Position numbers and translations under genes: made by a program
Shown here: positions 47,734 to 57,225 of the stretch, piece by piece
Position numbering within the stretch: position 1 is the stretch's first letter
How the letters are laid out: each line of letters opens with the position of its first letter
Assembly: GCF_003352465.1 (NCBI RefSeq)
Contig: NZ_CP031153.1
Location: 3,620,001-3,684,000 of the forward strand
From: Kordia sp. SMS9
Lineage (GTDB): Bacteria > Bacteroidota > Bacteroidia > Flavobacteriales > Flavobacteriaceae
DNA length: 64,000 bases
Direction: 5' to 3'
The notes under the pieces: generated by a model
Told to the model about the DNA's origin: nothing
Databases searched by the model: none
Seen by the model: the letters and a program-made list of their open reading frames with translations, nothing else

Positions 47734-49377
47734 TTATTGTTTTATAAATCGGAAAATTGTTTGAGTATCTGTAGTTTTAACTTTCACAAAATACATTCCA
47801 CTAGCAATATCTTTTATGTCAATTGTTGTGTCTGTTGCCGTTAAAACTAATTGACCATTGACTGCGTAAAATGCAATACTTTTAATTGTATTGGGTTCAA
47901 TGTTTTTTATATTGACCAACGAAGTACTCGGATTGGGATACAACATCGTTTTTTCTTCAGAAATGTCCGTAATTGTCAGCGGAGCTTGGTTTTCAAGTGC
48001 GCCTATATCCAAAGTGTTTATAATTTGTTTGACTATACTATTTGTGTGCATAACATATTCATTCAATACATTATGATTTGGAAGGTGAATGGCAGGAATT
48101 GCACTTCCTGTATCAATTAATGGTGAAGTGTCTAGTAAGTTGAAATCTTGATTCGCGAAATCTACAAACAATGGATCAGAGCCAGCTAGATTATTACCTT
48201 GATCGTTCACAGTACCTGGTACTGAACCGCTGTGTGAGTTTACCCAATTTGTTTTAATCCAATTGTGATTAAGATTTAAAGTTCCGTTTGCATTGGTCAT
48301 TGCCATACTGCTTCCATTATTGGAAGTATAGATTACATTGTTGAACGCGTGTATGGTCTCATCTTGCGTGGAGAGACGAGCAAGTGTCGTATTGGAATTT
48401 CTTGTGGATATAACTGTATTGTTATAAAAGTAGAGATTTCCCTTTCTATACCTGGATGTTGTTCCGCTATCTCCTCCATAATGTAGTATTTGAGAATTCC
48501 CAGCCCCATCAGGCTCTATGAGAATATTACCATATACATACGTGGAGGAATACGAGGGATCGCTATATAATTCTGATGTTCCAGATTCAACAAGATCTAG
48601 TTGACGGTTTCCGCTTTCAATCCAATTATATCGAACAACCAATCCTGCGGATCTATCTTTAAGGTTGTTACCTGTGGCTCCTGCTCTTAATGGACCAAAC
48701 CTATTGTATTCATAGGTAATCCCTAATGCTTCTGTATATGTATTGTGTTCAAAAAAACTTCCCACAATTCCGTTATCATAGATATAATTATTGGCAATAA
48801 GAATATTGTTTGACTGTCCATTGTTAGCTCCAATAAAGATCCCATTTCCAGAGTCATGAATGTTGCAATTCCTAATGGTGATATGCGCTCCTTTTTCTAT
48901 GTAAATGGACGCAGCATTACTTGCATAAGTATCTGTTTGACCATTATCCGTTGTAAAGTTGTAGGCAGGTCTTGCAGATTTTAGTTCTAAATTTTCAATG
49001 GTAATATAGCTCGGTAAACCATCAGCAGGAATGCTAGAGCCACCTATTTTGATAAGACCTCTTACTTCATTCCAATAATTTAGATTTGTAGGAGTGACAG
49101 CACCATTTCCATCAATTATGGGTTTTTGTCCACTTGGACCATTCACTCCAATAATTTCAATTCTATTTTGCGCTGTTCCTTGCGCATTAATCACCCATTT
49201 TTCATAATAAGGCGTGCTTTTCCAATGGATGTAAACTTTGTCTCCTGCTTGTAAGGCATCCCATGGAACTTCAGCGATATTTGCTAGTGGTTGTCCAGGA
49301 CCGACGTGATAGTCTGTTGCATACATACTGTGAAACGATATTAGGGCGATTAAGGTAATTGTATAGTAGGATTTCAT
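47734..49377 (-). CDS. Secreted parallel beta-helix protein with T9SS sorting domain
   Basis: The 547-residue protein has a signal peptide, a right-handed parallel beta-helix (about 60-440; repeated ITIRNCNIHDSGNGIFIG, NILIANNYIYDN, LYFYNNTVIST) and a C-terminal T9SS type A domain (about 470-547; TMLYPNPSTSLVNIKN). Such helices occur in polysaccharide lyases and adhesins, for example family PL6 or PL31; catalytic residues cannot be assigned here. It is exported to the surface by the type IX system. Confidence 0.88.
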   Translation of the reverse strand: MKSYYTITLIALISFHSMYATDYHVGPGQPLANIAEVPWDALQAGDKVYIHWKSTPYYEKWVINAQGTAQNRIEIIGVNGPSGQKPIIDGNGAVTPTNLNYWNEVRGLIKIGGSSIPADGLPSYITIENLELKSARPAYNFTTDNGQTDTYASNAASIYIEKGAHITIRNCNIHDSGNGIFIGANNGQSNNILIANNYIYDNGIVGSFFEHNTYTEALGITYEYNRFGPLRAGATGNNLKDRSAGLVVRYNWIESGNRQLDLVESGTSELYSDPSYSSTYVYGNILIEPDGAGNSQILHYGGDSGTTSRYRKGNLYFYNNTVISTRNSNTTLARLSTQDETIHAFNNVIYTSNNGSSMAMTNANGTLNLNHNWIKTNWVNSHSGSVPGTVNDQGNNLAGSDPLFVDFANQDFNLLDTSPLIDTGSAIPAIHLPNHNVLNEYVMHTNSIVKQIINTLDIGALENQAPLTITDISEEKTMLYPNPSTSLVNIKNIEPNTIKSIAFYAVNGQLVLTATDTTIDIKDIASGMYFVKVKTTDTQTIFRFIKQ

Positions 49378-49499
49378 ACGAATAAGATTTGGGCGTTATA
49401 AAGTTAAGTAATTGTAGGTCAACAACTTTATGATGTTAATATAAAGAATTCAAGAGTGTTAACAAAATTTTATTGAAGTCAAAAACCTTTTTGGAATAT

Positions 49500-49670
49500 C
49501 AATTAAGAATAGTACGCAACAATTTTCAATGATGTAATGGCAGTGCTAAAGAATACTTTTATTGTTTTTTAGTGGTTATATCTTGATTTTCAGCAATGTT
49601 CATTTGAGGATTTTATGGAAAAACTAAAAGAAAGACATTCTTAGAAGTACTAAGAATGCCTTGTTTTTAT
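49500..49670 (+). pseudogene. Decayed transposase relic, copy 2
   Basis: The segment aligns by eye with the relic at 54905-55230: 'aacaattttca' near 49520, 'ctaaagaatacttttat', 'ttatatcttgatttt' and 'aaagaaagacattcttagaa' near 49629. The middle of the transposase is missing and the frame is broken. The remainder of the 49378-49716 gap shows nothing else. Confidence 0.45.
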
Positions 49671-49716
49671 GAACTTATTGGGTTTTGTAATGGTTGCTGG
49701 TGTTGCAGGTAGTTTT

Positions 49717-50514
49717 CTATTCTTGTTCAACTCCACCTACAAAATTCAAAACTTTACGAGCAGCAATTGAACCTTCTTTTAATGATTTTTCTATGTTTTT
49801 AGTTTTCAGCCATTCAATACTAAAAGCTGCTTGAAAAGCGTCTCCACAGCCTGTTGTGTCAACAATTTTATCAACTTCAATCGCTTTTTGGTAATATCTT
49901 TTATTTTCAAAAAGGGCTACACTGCCTTTCGCTCCTAAAGTTGTCACTATTAGTTTTCCCTTTTGGGAAGAAAGTTCTTGTAGTTCATCTAGCATTTCTT
50001 CTTTACCACTCAGAAACACAATGTCGATATTGTTTATATGTTCTTTGATAAAGTCGATTCCCAAGTAGTCTAAAAAATCAATCACTATTAATTGATTTTC
50101 ATTTCGTCTCTTTAAAAGTTCTTTCAAGTTTGGGGCACCAGCTGGCATTGCAACAATTTTACTGTCGGCTAATGAATTCCAATCACTTTCTGATAATCTA
50201 AACTTATCAAATGCGCCTCCATTCCAGCTATCGTTTTTAAAATATCGGTCTCCTTTTTCATTAATGAAAATTTTATTTGATGCAGTCGGTTCGTTAATTT
50301 GATATAACCTAGAACGATTGATATTTAATTTATCTAATTGATTTTCTATTAGTTTTCCAAATTTATCTTTTCCAATGGCACCAATTACAGAGGTATTTTT
50401 ATATCCTAAAAGTTTGCATTGAGCCGCAAAGTTCAATGAATTTCCTCCAACGTATATTTTATCCAATTCAGGAAAGAAATCGACACAAAAAGATGTTAAT
50501 GCTGTTATTTTCAT
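49717..50514 (-). CDS. PfkB-family sugar kinase, cassette-like unit
   Basis: The 265-residue protein is a small ribokinase/PfkB kinase: N-terminal motif GGNSLNFAAQCKLLG (about 23-37) and anion-hole motif DTTGCGDAFQAAFS (about 226-239). It resembles fructoselysine 6-kinase (FrlD) in size and sequence pattern, but the substrate is not established. The gene sits in the run of single minus-strand units between palindromic sites; its downstream junction carries the transposase relic. Confidence 0.85.
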   Translation of the reverse strand: MKITALTSFCVDFFPELDKIYVGGNSLNFAAQCKLLGYKNTSVIGAIGKDKFGKLIENQLDKLNINRSRLYQINEPTASNKIFINEKGDRYFKNDSWNGGAFDKFRLSESDWNSLADSKIVAMPAGAPNLKELLKRRNENQLIVIDFLDYLGIDFIKEHINNIDIVFLSGKEEMLDELQELSSQKGKLIVTTLGAKGSVALFENKRYYQKAIEVDKIVDTTGCGDAFQAAFSIEWLKTKNIEKSLKEGSIAARKVLNFVGGVEQE

Positions 50515-50551
50515 TTTTGTTATACAAATTATGGTTTTGTTATGTTATATT

Positions 50552-50647
50552 ATATCAATTCTACTATAGGATGCAAAACATTCGCAGCGTTCTGTAATGC
50601 CAAAGCAACTTCGCTTTTTAAGTCGCATCTTATAGTAAAATTAGTAT
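50552..50647. repeat. MITE-like short palindromic element, copy 2
   Basis: Terminal inverted repeats of 23 bp, at 50552-50574 and 50625-50647, differ at a few positions and share the core 'caattctactat' with the copy at 1691-1768. Total length 96 bp. It lies upstream of the PfkB gene. Confidence 0.55.
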
Positions 50648-50774
50648 TGTTTAGCCCTTGATTACTGAAAGACAACAATCCTATTGAAAATATATGCTGA
50701 ATTTTCTAGGAATCTAAGAACCAAGTAATGAATTCAATACTGTGCGATGCATATTTTTTATCGAGTCTGCTTTT

Positions 50775-51674
50775 TCAAGCGTGAGATAAAACTGGAAAAC
50801 TCCATTTATTATTTTTGAAATAGTTAGCCATATCTTTAATTACAAAGAGTGTATCTCCTGTTTTTAACAAACTTCTTTCGTAATCGGTTTCATCAAATGG
50901 CGTAAATCCCAATATTACTCTTTTTATAGTTTCATCCGTTATTCGTTGAATTACATCGTTAAGTTGAACTCGTTCTTTTGAAAATACATCGCTTAAATAA
51001 AGCGTGTCATCTTCGATATCCATAATAATAGCAGTATTGAGTTTTTCGAGGTAATAAATACTATTTTTCTTATATGATAAACAATAAAACATAATTAACG
51101 ATGTATTATTTTGCATTGACACTTTGGATATTGGACTTGTATCGTTTACGATACTTAGAAATAACTCCCTGTCAAATTTGGCATCTATATTAAGTTTTTT
51201 TAATGATGAATTTTGAGTTTTACTAGTGCTTAGCTCTTTCGAATATTGGTATTGATCTGTAATCTCGAAATTAAATTTTGGATAGAAATCAAGAACACTA
51301 TCGTTTGCAAATAGATATATAAAGTCAGACTGTTCTTTCCATTCATTTATTACTTCCTCCATAATGAACTTGCTAAGACCTTGATGTCGATACTCTTTGT
51401 GTGTCATTACAGTACCAATTTGAACAGCTACTTTTCTCTCATTTTCAATAATAAACTCCATTTTATTAACCGAAACATTTGATATCACTTTATTTTTATG
51501 CAATAACGAATATGGAATGTAATTGTCATTCCAGTAACCATTTGAATACCATTTTTCTAAATCGAATTGAAATACTGCCTGAGTCAGCTCATTGAAACTC
51601 GCTCTAATTTCTTGGTTGTGTTTAAAATCTTTTACAAACCTGTAGTTTGTATTGTTGACTTCTATAAGTTTCAT
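50775..51674 (-). CDS. GNAT family N-acetyltransferase, cassette-like unit
   Basis: A 299-residue protein with an N-terminal GNAT domain (about 55-150; QIGTVMTHKEYRHQGLSKFI carries the acetyl-CoA loop) and a longer C-terminal half that resembles the second domain of Eis-type acetyltransferases. Substrate unknown. A short sequence at its upstream side, 'gttgcacataatt' on the minus strand, is the core end of the attC-like site at 51747-51882. Confidence 0.8.
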   Translation of the reverse strand: MKLIEVNNTNYRFVKDFKHNQEIRASFNELTQAVFQFDLEKWYSNGYWNDNYIPYSLLHKNKVISNVSVNKMEFIIENERKVAVQIGTVMTHKEYRHQGLSKFIMEEVINEWKEQSDFIYLFANDSVLDFYPKFNFEITDQYQYSKELSTSKTQNSSLKKLNIDAKFDRELFLSIVNDTSPISKVSMQNNTSLIMFYCLSYKKNSIYYLEKLNTAIIMDIEDDTLYLSDVFSKERVQLNDVIQRITDETIKRVILGFTPFDETDYERSLLKTGDTLFVIKDMANYFKNNKWSFPVLSHA

Positions 51675-51746
51675 AAATGTTTACTTTTTCACCTAGTACC
51701 ATTTAAATGTAAATTGGTATAATTCTCTAAAGGTTTTTCTAATTAT

Positions 51747-51882
51747 GTGCAACGTGTTTGTGTATGGTTTGTTGCGTGTTTTAAGCACCTAATTTAGCAA
51801 ATACAAATCGAATAGAAAATCCGAGAGGATTTTCGTAAGTAGGCGAGTACTAGCAATGAATTATACATGGTGTTGTACCACG
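51747..51882 (-). repeat. attC-like palindromic site A
   Basis: An imperfect palindrome of about 136 bp. On the minus strand it begins GTGGTACAAC-acca-TGTATAATTC and ends ACCATACACAAACACGTTGC; these ends pair over about 26 bp with mismatches. The centre is a perfect stem GAAAATCC/GGATTTTC (51815-51834). Site B at 57566-57702 is about 90% identical by eye. The P1-peptidase stop codon overlaps its edge. Confidence 0.65.
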
Positions 51883-53058
51883 TTATTCTTTCAGGCGATT
51901 ATATTTTTTCAAGGTTTCAATAAGTAAATCGTGCGGTAAAGCATAGGCTTTATTTCCGTTAATTCCTTCCATAGTTTCAGCTGCTACCATTGCATTGATA
52001 ATTGCTTCCTCTACTGCTTGAACAGTTGCTTCAAAAACTGGCATTAGTTGGTCATTAGGTAATGATTCAACAGTTGTGGTTTCATCTCGATTAAATGCGT
52101 TTTCATTTGCAGTAGAGAATGCCAAAAAAATATCTCCAGAGCCATTACTTCCTCGTCCGCCAACAATTCCAACTCCTAGTGGAATTCTTTGAGCGATTTT
52201 TTTTAATTGATGAGGCAAAAGAGGTACATCTGTTGCTATTATTACTATAATTGAACCATCTCCTTCTTGTCTCCTAGATTTCGGTGGCGCATTAAACTTG
52301 TAGTTTAAAGTGTCTTTTAATTCAACTCCAACTGGAACTCCCGCTATTGATAAATTTCTCTTGGCTCCGAAATTGGATTGTACAATTGCTCCAACTGTAT
52401 ATGTCGAATCCTTAATTTTAAAAACTCTAGAAGACGTTCCTGTTCCCCCTTTAAAGCCCAAGCACATCATTCCCGTTCCTCCACCAACATTTCCTTCAGC
52501 AATCTTTCCACTTGAGGTGTTTTCTATAGCTTCTAGTACGTGCTCTTCTTTGACGTGGAAACCATATATGTCATTTAGAAAACCATCATAAGTTTCAGCT
52601 ACTACAGGATAGGTGTACCACCAATTTTCTCCGCTATACCAATCTGACTCTACATACCACTTCAATACTGCGTCTCGAACAACTCCAACACTATTGGTGT
52701 TTGTAATCATAATGGGTGTTTCCAAAAAACCTGATTCTGTTACCCAAGTTGTGCCAGTCATTTCTCCATTTCCATTAAGACTATACCAGTTAGCATATAC
52801 TGGACTAAATTTTTTGGACTTTCCTCTGGGAAATATTGCAGTAACGCCAGTCCTTATAGGTCCTTTGCCAATAATGTTTTCTCCTTCTCCAGAAATTATA
52901 GTACTATAACCTACTTCAACTCCTTTAACATCCGTTATGGCATTAAATTCGCCAGTCTTACCAACAAACGGAACTCCTAAATCTCTTGCTCTTGGTTTTT
53001 GAGCATAAGATTGAGAATAAATTAGGGATACTAAAAAAACTATAAATACTCTTTTCAT
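51883..53058 (-). CDS. P1 family (DmpA-type) peptidase, exported, cassette-like unit
   Basis: The 391-residue protein has a signal peptide and the N-terminal-nucleophile hydrolase fold of DmpA/L-aminopeptidases: RDLGVPFVGKTGEFNAITDV near the start and the autocleavage region GGGTGMMCLGFKGGTGTSSR (about 192-211), where a Ser becomes the new N-terminus. These enzymes cleave D- or beta-amino acids from short peptides. The gene is bracketed by a perfect 10-bp inverted repeat, GTTGTACCAC at 51872-51881 and GTGGTACAAC at 53075-53084. Confidence 0.88.
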   Translation of the reverse strand: MKRVFIVFLVSLIYSQSYAQKPRARDLGVPFVGKTGEFNAITDVKGVEVGYSTIISGEGENIIGKGPIRTGVTAIFPRGKSKKFSPVYANWYSLNGNGEMTGTTWVTESGFLETPIMITNTNSVGVVRDAVLKWYVESDWYSGENWWYTYPVVAETYDGFLNDIYGFHVKEEHVLEAIENTSSGKIAEGNVGGGTGMMCLGFKGGTGTSSRVFKIKDSTYTVGAIVQSNFGAKRNLSIAGVPVGVELKDTLNYKFNAPPKSRRQEGDGSIIVIIATDVPLLPHQLKKIAQRIPLGVGIVGGRGSNGSGDIFLAFSTANENAFNRDETTTVESLPNDQLMPVFEATVQAVEEAIINAMVAAETMEGINGNKAYALPHDLLIETLKKYNRLKE

Positions 53059-53086
53059 ATTGGTTGGTTTTAATGTGGTACAACGT

Positions 53087-54733
53087 CAGTCTGTCTCAAA
53101 ACTACCTATTAAGATTCTAATTTACACTAAATTTTAAAATTACGCAGCTATTTTAAATACTTCTTGTCTTTTATAGAATAATGATTTTAACACGCCAATA
53201 TTGCTCTTTTTGGGCTCATGTAAGCGGTTGAGCCTTCTAAAATGGCACAAACAGTGTTTTTTGCTACTCCTTGAAGCTTTACGGATATTGATAATTCTTT
53301 TCAGATTATAGGCTAAAGCAATCAATCCAAAATCAGCAGATGCCGATTCAATTGTTCGTTTCGTAATAATATAATCAAAACCCCATTGTCTTTTAATGGT
53401 TCCAAAGGGATGTTCTACGATAGCTTGTCGCTTTTTGTATGTTGTTTCATTGGTTTTTACTCGTTTTGCATTGGCTTCAATTGCATAGGCATACTGACTT
53501 CGCTGTACGATCTTTCCATTGACTTTAGCTGTTGTACATAAGTTCCTAACAGGGCAAGTTTTACATGCCTTGGTTTTATATTGTTTGAACTTATAGTTAC
53601 GTGTCTTATACCAATTTTGGTTACTTGTTAGTTCTTGTTCTTTTGGGCATATATAACAATCTTTGTGCTTATCATATTTAAAATATTCTACATTATATTT
53701 AGGATCAGGAGCTTGACTGGCTCTTCCTATATTTGGTATAGCTACTAAAGTTTTTATTCCTAATGTATGTGCAGTATCAAATTCACTTCCTGTATGATAT
53801 CCTTTATCGTAAAGAGCTGTAAACTGATGATGCCTTAAAATAGATTTAGCTCTTCTGAGCATCATTCCCATTGCTTTTTTATCGTTTTGATTGGTCACTT
53901 TATAATCAATAAGTATGTTATGTTTTTCGTCAACAGTAGTTTGTGCAGTATAGCAAACTTCTGTTATCATTCCTCTTACTATTTGATGTCTGCTGTCTGG
54001 ATCACTCGTAGATAACTGAGGATTTTCAGTAGTTGTATCAGCTTCTAATTCTTGCTTTATCTGCGTATACTTAACTTGATGTCGTTTATGATTTTCAATA
54101 TTTTTCTGAATTTGAGCTTTACTATCATTATCAGCAGTAGCCAATTCTGCATTGTATTGTGATAGTTTTTTATCAATATATGCTAAATGCCGTTCAATCT
54201 TTTTCTTATTGTAATTATTCTTCTTGCTATTCTGCGCTCTTAATTTGGTAGAATCACCCGCGATAAGAACTCCACCAATCAAGTTAAAGTTCTTTGCAAT
54301 GGTTACACTTTGCCTGAAAACTCGTTTGATAGCTTTTGGATTTTCTTTTCTAAAACGCGCTATCGTATTATGATCTGGTTTAAGATTTTTCAAAAGCCAC
54401 ATCACTTCAATATTTCGGGAGCATTCTTTTTCCAAAACTCTGGAGGATCGAGTGCGATTCATATACCCATAGATATATAACTTTAGTAAATCAGCAGGGT
54501 TGTAAGGTGGTCTTCCTTGAGAAGCTATGGCATCAAAACCTAATTCTTGCAAATTAAGTGTGTTGACAAATTCGTCTATAAATCGTACTGAATTATCTTG
54601 AGGTATCATATCGTCAAGACAAGTAGTATATAATGTAAGTTGTGTCCTAGAATCTCCTTTTAAATATTCCATACTTAAATATCGGAATATTTAAGATAAA
54701 TAGAAAATTATGTGTGGGTTTTGAGACAGTCTG
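53087..54733 (-). mobile_element. IS1182-family insertion sequence, complete
   Basis: The element is 1647 bp, with inverted ends 'cagtctgtctcaaaac' (left) and 'cagactgtctcaaaac' (right, reverse complemented) differing at one position. It is flanked by a 4-bp direct repeat ACGT at 53083-53086 and 54734-54737. Removing it and one ACGT joins 'acacaaat-acgt-tgtaccac', the end of an attC-like site. The single gene fills almost all of it. Confidence 0.85.
53140..54672 (-). CDS. IS1182-family transposase
   Basis: A 510-residue DDE transposase, intact. It opens with MEYLKGDSRTQLTLYTTCLD, carries the helix-turn-helix and GRPPYNPADLLKLYIYGYMN (about 54-73), and IAGDSTKLRAQNSKKNN with the first catalytic Asp; the zinc-like cysteine cluster YICPKEQELT/TCPVRNLC is in the C-terminal half, and the last catalytic Glu is in RQAIVEHPFGTIKRQWGFDY. 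Expected to be functional. Confidence 0.92.
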   Translation of the reverse strand: MEYLKGDSRTQLTLYTTCLDDMIPQDNSVRFIDEFVNTLNLQELGFDAIASQGRPPYNPADLLKLYIYGYMNRTRSSRVLEKECSRNIEVMWLLKNLKPDHNTIARFRKENPKAIKRVFRQSVTIAKNFNLIGGVLIAGDSTKLRAQNSKKNNYNKKKIERHLAYIDKKLSQYNAELATADNDSKAQIQKNIENHKRHQVKYTQIKQELEADTTTENPQLSTSDPDSRHQIVRGMITEVCYTAQTTVDEKHNILIDYKVTNQNDKKAMGMMLRRAKSILRHHQFTALYDKGYHTGSEFDTAHTLGIKTLVAIPNIGRASQAPDPKYNVEYFKYDKHKDCYICPKEQELTSNQNWYKTRNYKFKQYKTKACKTCPVRNLCTTAKVNGKIVQRSQYAYAIEANAKRVKTNETTYKKRQAIVEHPFGTIKRQWGFDYIITKRTIESASADFGLIALAYNLKRIINIRKASRSSKKHCLCHFRRLNRLHEPKKSNIGVLKSLFYKRQEVFKIAA

Positions 54734-54872
54734 ACGTATTTGTGTATGATTTTTTGCGGGAAAAGGATGCTAGTTCTTTTCTGTTTATGCGGAAAGATAA
54801 TTAATAAGATTGAATTTCCGTAGAGAAAATTCAGCCGCAATTAATTATACACCTTGTGGCTGTTGCACAAGT
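54734..54872 (-). repeat. attC-like site C, interrupted by the IS1182 element
   Basis: On the minus strand it reads GTGCAACAGCCAC, then GTGTATAATTAATTGC, a diverged centre, and CATACACAAATACGT, where the IS begins. The missing core TGTACCAC lies across the IS at 53073-53082. It is clearly a relative of sites A and B but more diverged inside. Confidence 0.55.
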
Positions 54873-54904
54873 CCAAGGTAAAGAATTATTATTTATCTTA
54901 ATAT

Positions 54905-55230
54905 ATGCAAGGCAAGAAAATCTATCAAGAAAAGTTATTCAACAATTTTCAGTGAAGTGGTCGTATTCCTAAAGAGAATTTTTATCGTCGTTTATCTTCT
55001 TAGCTGGATTAAGACTATTTTATGAACTTACTGCTTATAACTTGAAGAAATACCTGAAATTCATCACAAAAACTACAAAAAGTGAAGCCACATCACTTAC
55101 TTTAGTCATTTCCAAAATAATGCTACTATTTGGCAACTATATCTTGATTGTAAGCGATATTAATTTTAGAACTCTGTAACGAGAGTCAAAAGAAAGACAC
55201 TCTTAAAAGTGCTAAGAATGCCTTGTTTTT
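54905..55230 (+). pseudogene. Decayed, internally deleted transposase relic, copy 1
   Basis: Frame 1 from 54905 reads MQGKKIYQEKLFNNFQ, a TGA, then SGRIPKENFYRRL, which matches the N-terminus of a second IS1182-type transposase group. The centre is deleted. A later frame gives TAYNLKKYLKFITKTTKSEA up to TAA 55177-55179, the C-terminus. Downstream 'aaagaaagacactcttaaaa' is the part shared with copy 2. Confidence 0.6.
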
Positions 55231-55278
55231 TTTGAAATTATAGGGTTGCGCAACGGTTACCGGTGTTGGCATTAGTTT

Positions 55279-55848
55279 TTAATTCCGATTAATTGCTAAA
55301 ACCAAAGTCGAATTCGGTAAAAGTTTTATTGCTTTTCTAATTTTGCTATCATAACGATTCATTAATTCTATTTCTTTAGTAATTCTTATAATTAGATATT
55401 CAGCACTATTTTCAGACTTATAAGAGTATTCAAGTCCATTAATAACTAAATCACACGCTCCATCGATTAACGATAAATCATAATATTCTCCTTTGAATTC
55501 AATTCCGATTGAGTTTGCGTAAGCGTAGGTTTCGTATTTAATTTCCGTTTTTCCGCTTGTTGTTTTTCCAGTATATTTTTTATAACTCACATCATAAACT
55601 TCGTCTTCATCTTTTTCTATTTCCAATTTTGCGTAACTGCCTTGAAAATCTAATAAAGATTCCTTGTTTTCAGAATCTCTCACAATTAAAACTCCGTTTA
55701 TAGTTCCGCTAAAATTTCCTGATTCCATATTCTGAAAAACAGAATCAAATCCGTTTCCATCAATTGCACGTGAAGAATATTCTTGTCCAAAACATTGAAA
55801 AGAAGCAAAAATCAGTAATGTTATGATTAGTATTCTCGGTTTTTTCAT
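55279..55848 (-). CDS. Hypothetical exported protein, cassette-like unit
   Basis: A 189-residue protein with a signal peptide (cleavage after CFGQ, about residue 22) and an acidic, beta-rich domain without recognised motifs; ILIITLLIFASFQCFG is the signal core. No family recognised. It is bracketed by a short inverted repeat ('cggttaccgg' at 55254-55263, 'gtaggtaacgg' at 55853-55863). Confidence 0.65.
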   Translation of the reverse strand: MKKPRILIITLLIFASFQCFGQEYSSRAIDGNGFDSVFQNMESGNFSGTINGVLIVRDSENKESLLDFQGSYAKLEIEKDEDEVYDVSYKKYTGKTTSGKTEIKYETYAYANSIGIEFKGEYYDLSLIDGACDLVINGLEYSYKSENSAEYLIIRITKEIELMNRYDSKIRKAIKLLPNSTLVLAINRN

Positions 55849-55852
55849 AATT

Positions 55853-56057
55853 GTAGGTAACGGACTTGTGTTTGAAACGTAGCGTGTAAAAAGACACTAA
55901 CTTTTCGGATTAACACAGAGCCAAATTTTTATATTTTGTTTTAATTTATCAGTCTTAAAAGCCAAATTTAAAAATTTGACGTTGTTTATGAGAAAGTACC
56001 AATCTTTAAATTTGACACTTAGTAGCTATGTTTTTATACCCCTTGTTACTGAACGTG
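55853..56057 (-). other. Possible attC-like site D (diverged)
   Basis: The gap between two cassette-like genes begins (minus strand) with 'gttcagtaacaaggggtata' and ends with 'aacacaagtccgttacctac', like the outer ends of sites A and B, but is 205 bp and has a different centre with AT-rich palindromes around 'caaatttaaaaatttg'. Confidence 0.35.
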
Positions 56058-56097
56058 TTTTTAACCATTCTACTTTTTAATTAAAGATAAATTACAT

Positions 56098-57225
56098 TTA
56101 TTTTTTGATTATTCTCTTGGTATAATATGTTGAGTCAGTTTCTATAACCAAAAAGTACACTCCATTACTTAAATTACTCATATCTACGGAATATTTTTCA
56201 TTAATGGTATGTTCTATTTTGACGTGGAATTGGGATCCGACAATGGAAATAAGTGAAATATTTTTTATATTTTCTTTTGTGTTGACAATTATTTTTGAGG
56301 ACGTAGGGTTTGGAAGAATAGTGAAATTATTATATTCAAATGTGTCATTGGATAAAGTAGCGGTGTCAAAGGAGAATCCTGTAGCTGTATCGGTAGCTAT
56401 GGGATTACCAACGGAATCTTGATATTCTAGGGTTATATCGTAAATACCATCTTCTAAACTGTTTGAGCTAGCGATAAGAATTTCTGGAGATGATGCAAAA
56501 TTTAATCCGTCAATGTTTCCACTAAAAGAGGTTATATTCGATAGTGTTAAAACAGTATCATTATTACTTGCATCAGTAAATGTTAATTTAACAGTTCCTG
56601 CAAGAGGTGTTTCTGGAATTGTAAATTGTAAGTCTATTATTGAAGATCCTGCTATCGTAGCAGCGTTATCCATAGGACTAATAAGTAATGGAGGCAAGGT
56701 AATGGAATCATAAGTAATATTAGTATTGATATCACTAAGAAAGGGATTCCCTGTTGTATCCAAATACGCTAATTGTACAGAATAGGTGTCATCTGGCAAA
56801 ACAGAAGAATTACTAGAGGCAACAAAAGGACTGTTTGTGATATCAGAAACATCAAGAGTTGTACTATGTTGTCCTGCATTTTCAAAGGTGTTATTAAAGA
56901 TAACTACGACTATCGATGATCCTGTAAATGTTAACGTTACGCTTCCTGGCATTGCATCTAAGGGTAATGTAAAATCTACAAAAATATCATTAGCATTAGC
57001 GGAATTGGAAGGAGGAGAATTGAGGGTCGGAGTACTTAAAACTACTGAAGTACTTCGACAAACAGGATTGAAAGAAATATGTTCTAAACTATTTACTTCT
57101 GCCGATGCATTGTAACTTCTAACTAGAGGATTACGATAGTTATGAGCTTGAGTAAAAAACCAAGAAAATAGGATCATAGACACGGTAATTATTTCTTTCC
57201 ATTTAAAAGTGTAGTGTTTTTTCAT
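56098..57225 (-). CDS. Secreted two-repeat beta protein with T9SS sorting domain, cassette-like unit
   Basis: The 375-residue protein has a signal segment, two homologous beta domains of about 110 residues (about 66-170 and 180-285; LPLDAMPGSVTLTFTGSS against IPETPLAGTVKLTFTDAS) and a C-terminal T9SS type A domain (about 295-375; FTILPNPTSSKIIVNTKE). Probably a surface protein; ligand unknown. It is bracketed by 'gttactgaac' (56045-56054) and 'gttctgtaac' (57566-57575), an inverted repeat with one mismatch. Confidence 0.8.
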   Translation of the reverse strand: MKKHYTFKWKEIITVSMILFSWFFTQAHNYRNPLVRSYNASAEVNSLEHISFNPVCRSTSVVLSTPTLNSPPSNSANANDIFVDFTLPLDAMPGSVTLTFTGSSIVVVIFNNTFENAGQHSTTLDVSDITNSPFVASSNSSVLPDDTYSVQLAYLDTTGNPFLSDINTNITYDSITLPPLLISPMDNAATIAGSSIIDLQFTIPETPLAGTVKLTFTDASNNDTVLTLSNITSFSGNIDGLNFASSPEILIASSNSLEDGIYDITLEYQDSVGNPIATDTATGFSFDTATLSNDTFEYNNFTILPNPTSSKIIVNTKENIKNISLISIVGSQFHVKIEHTINEKYSVDMSNLSNGVYFLVIETDSTYYTKRIIKK

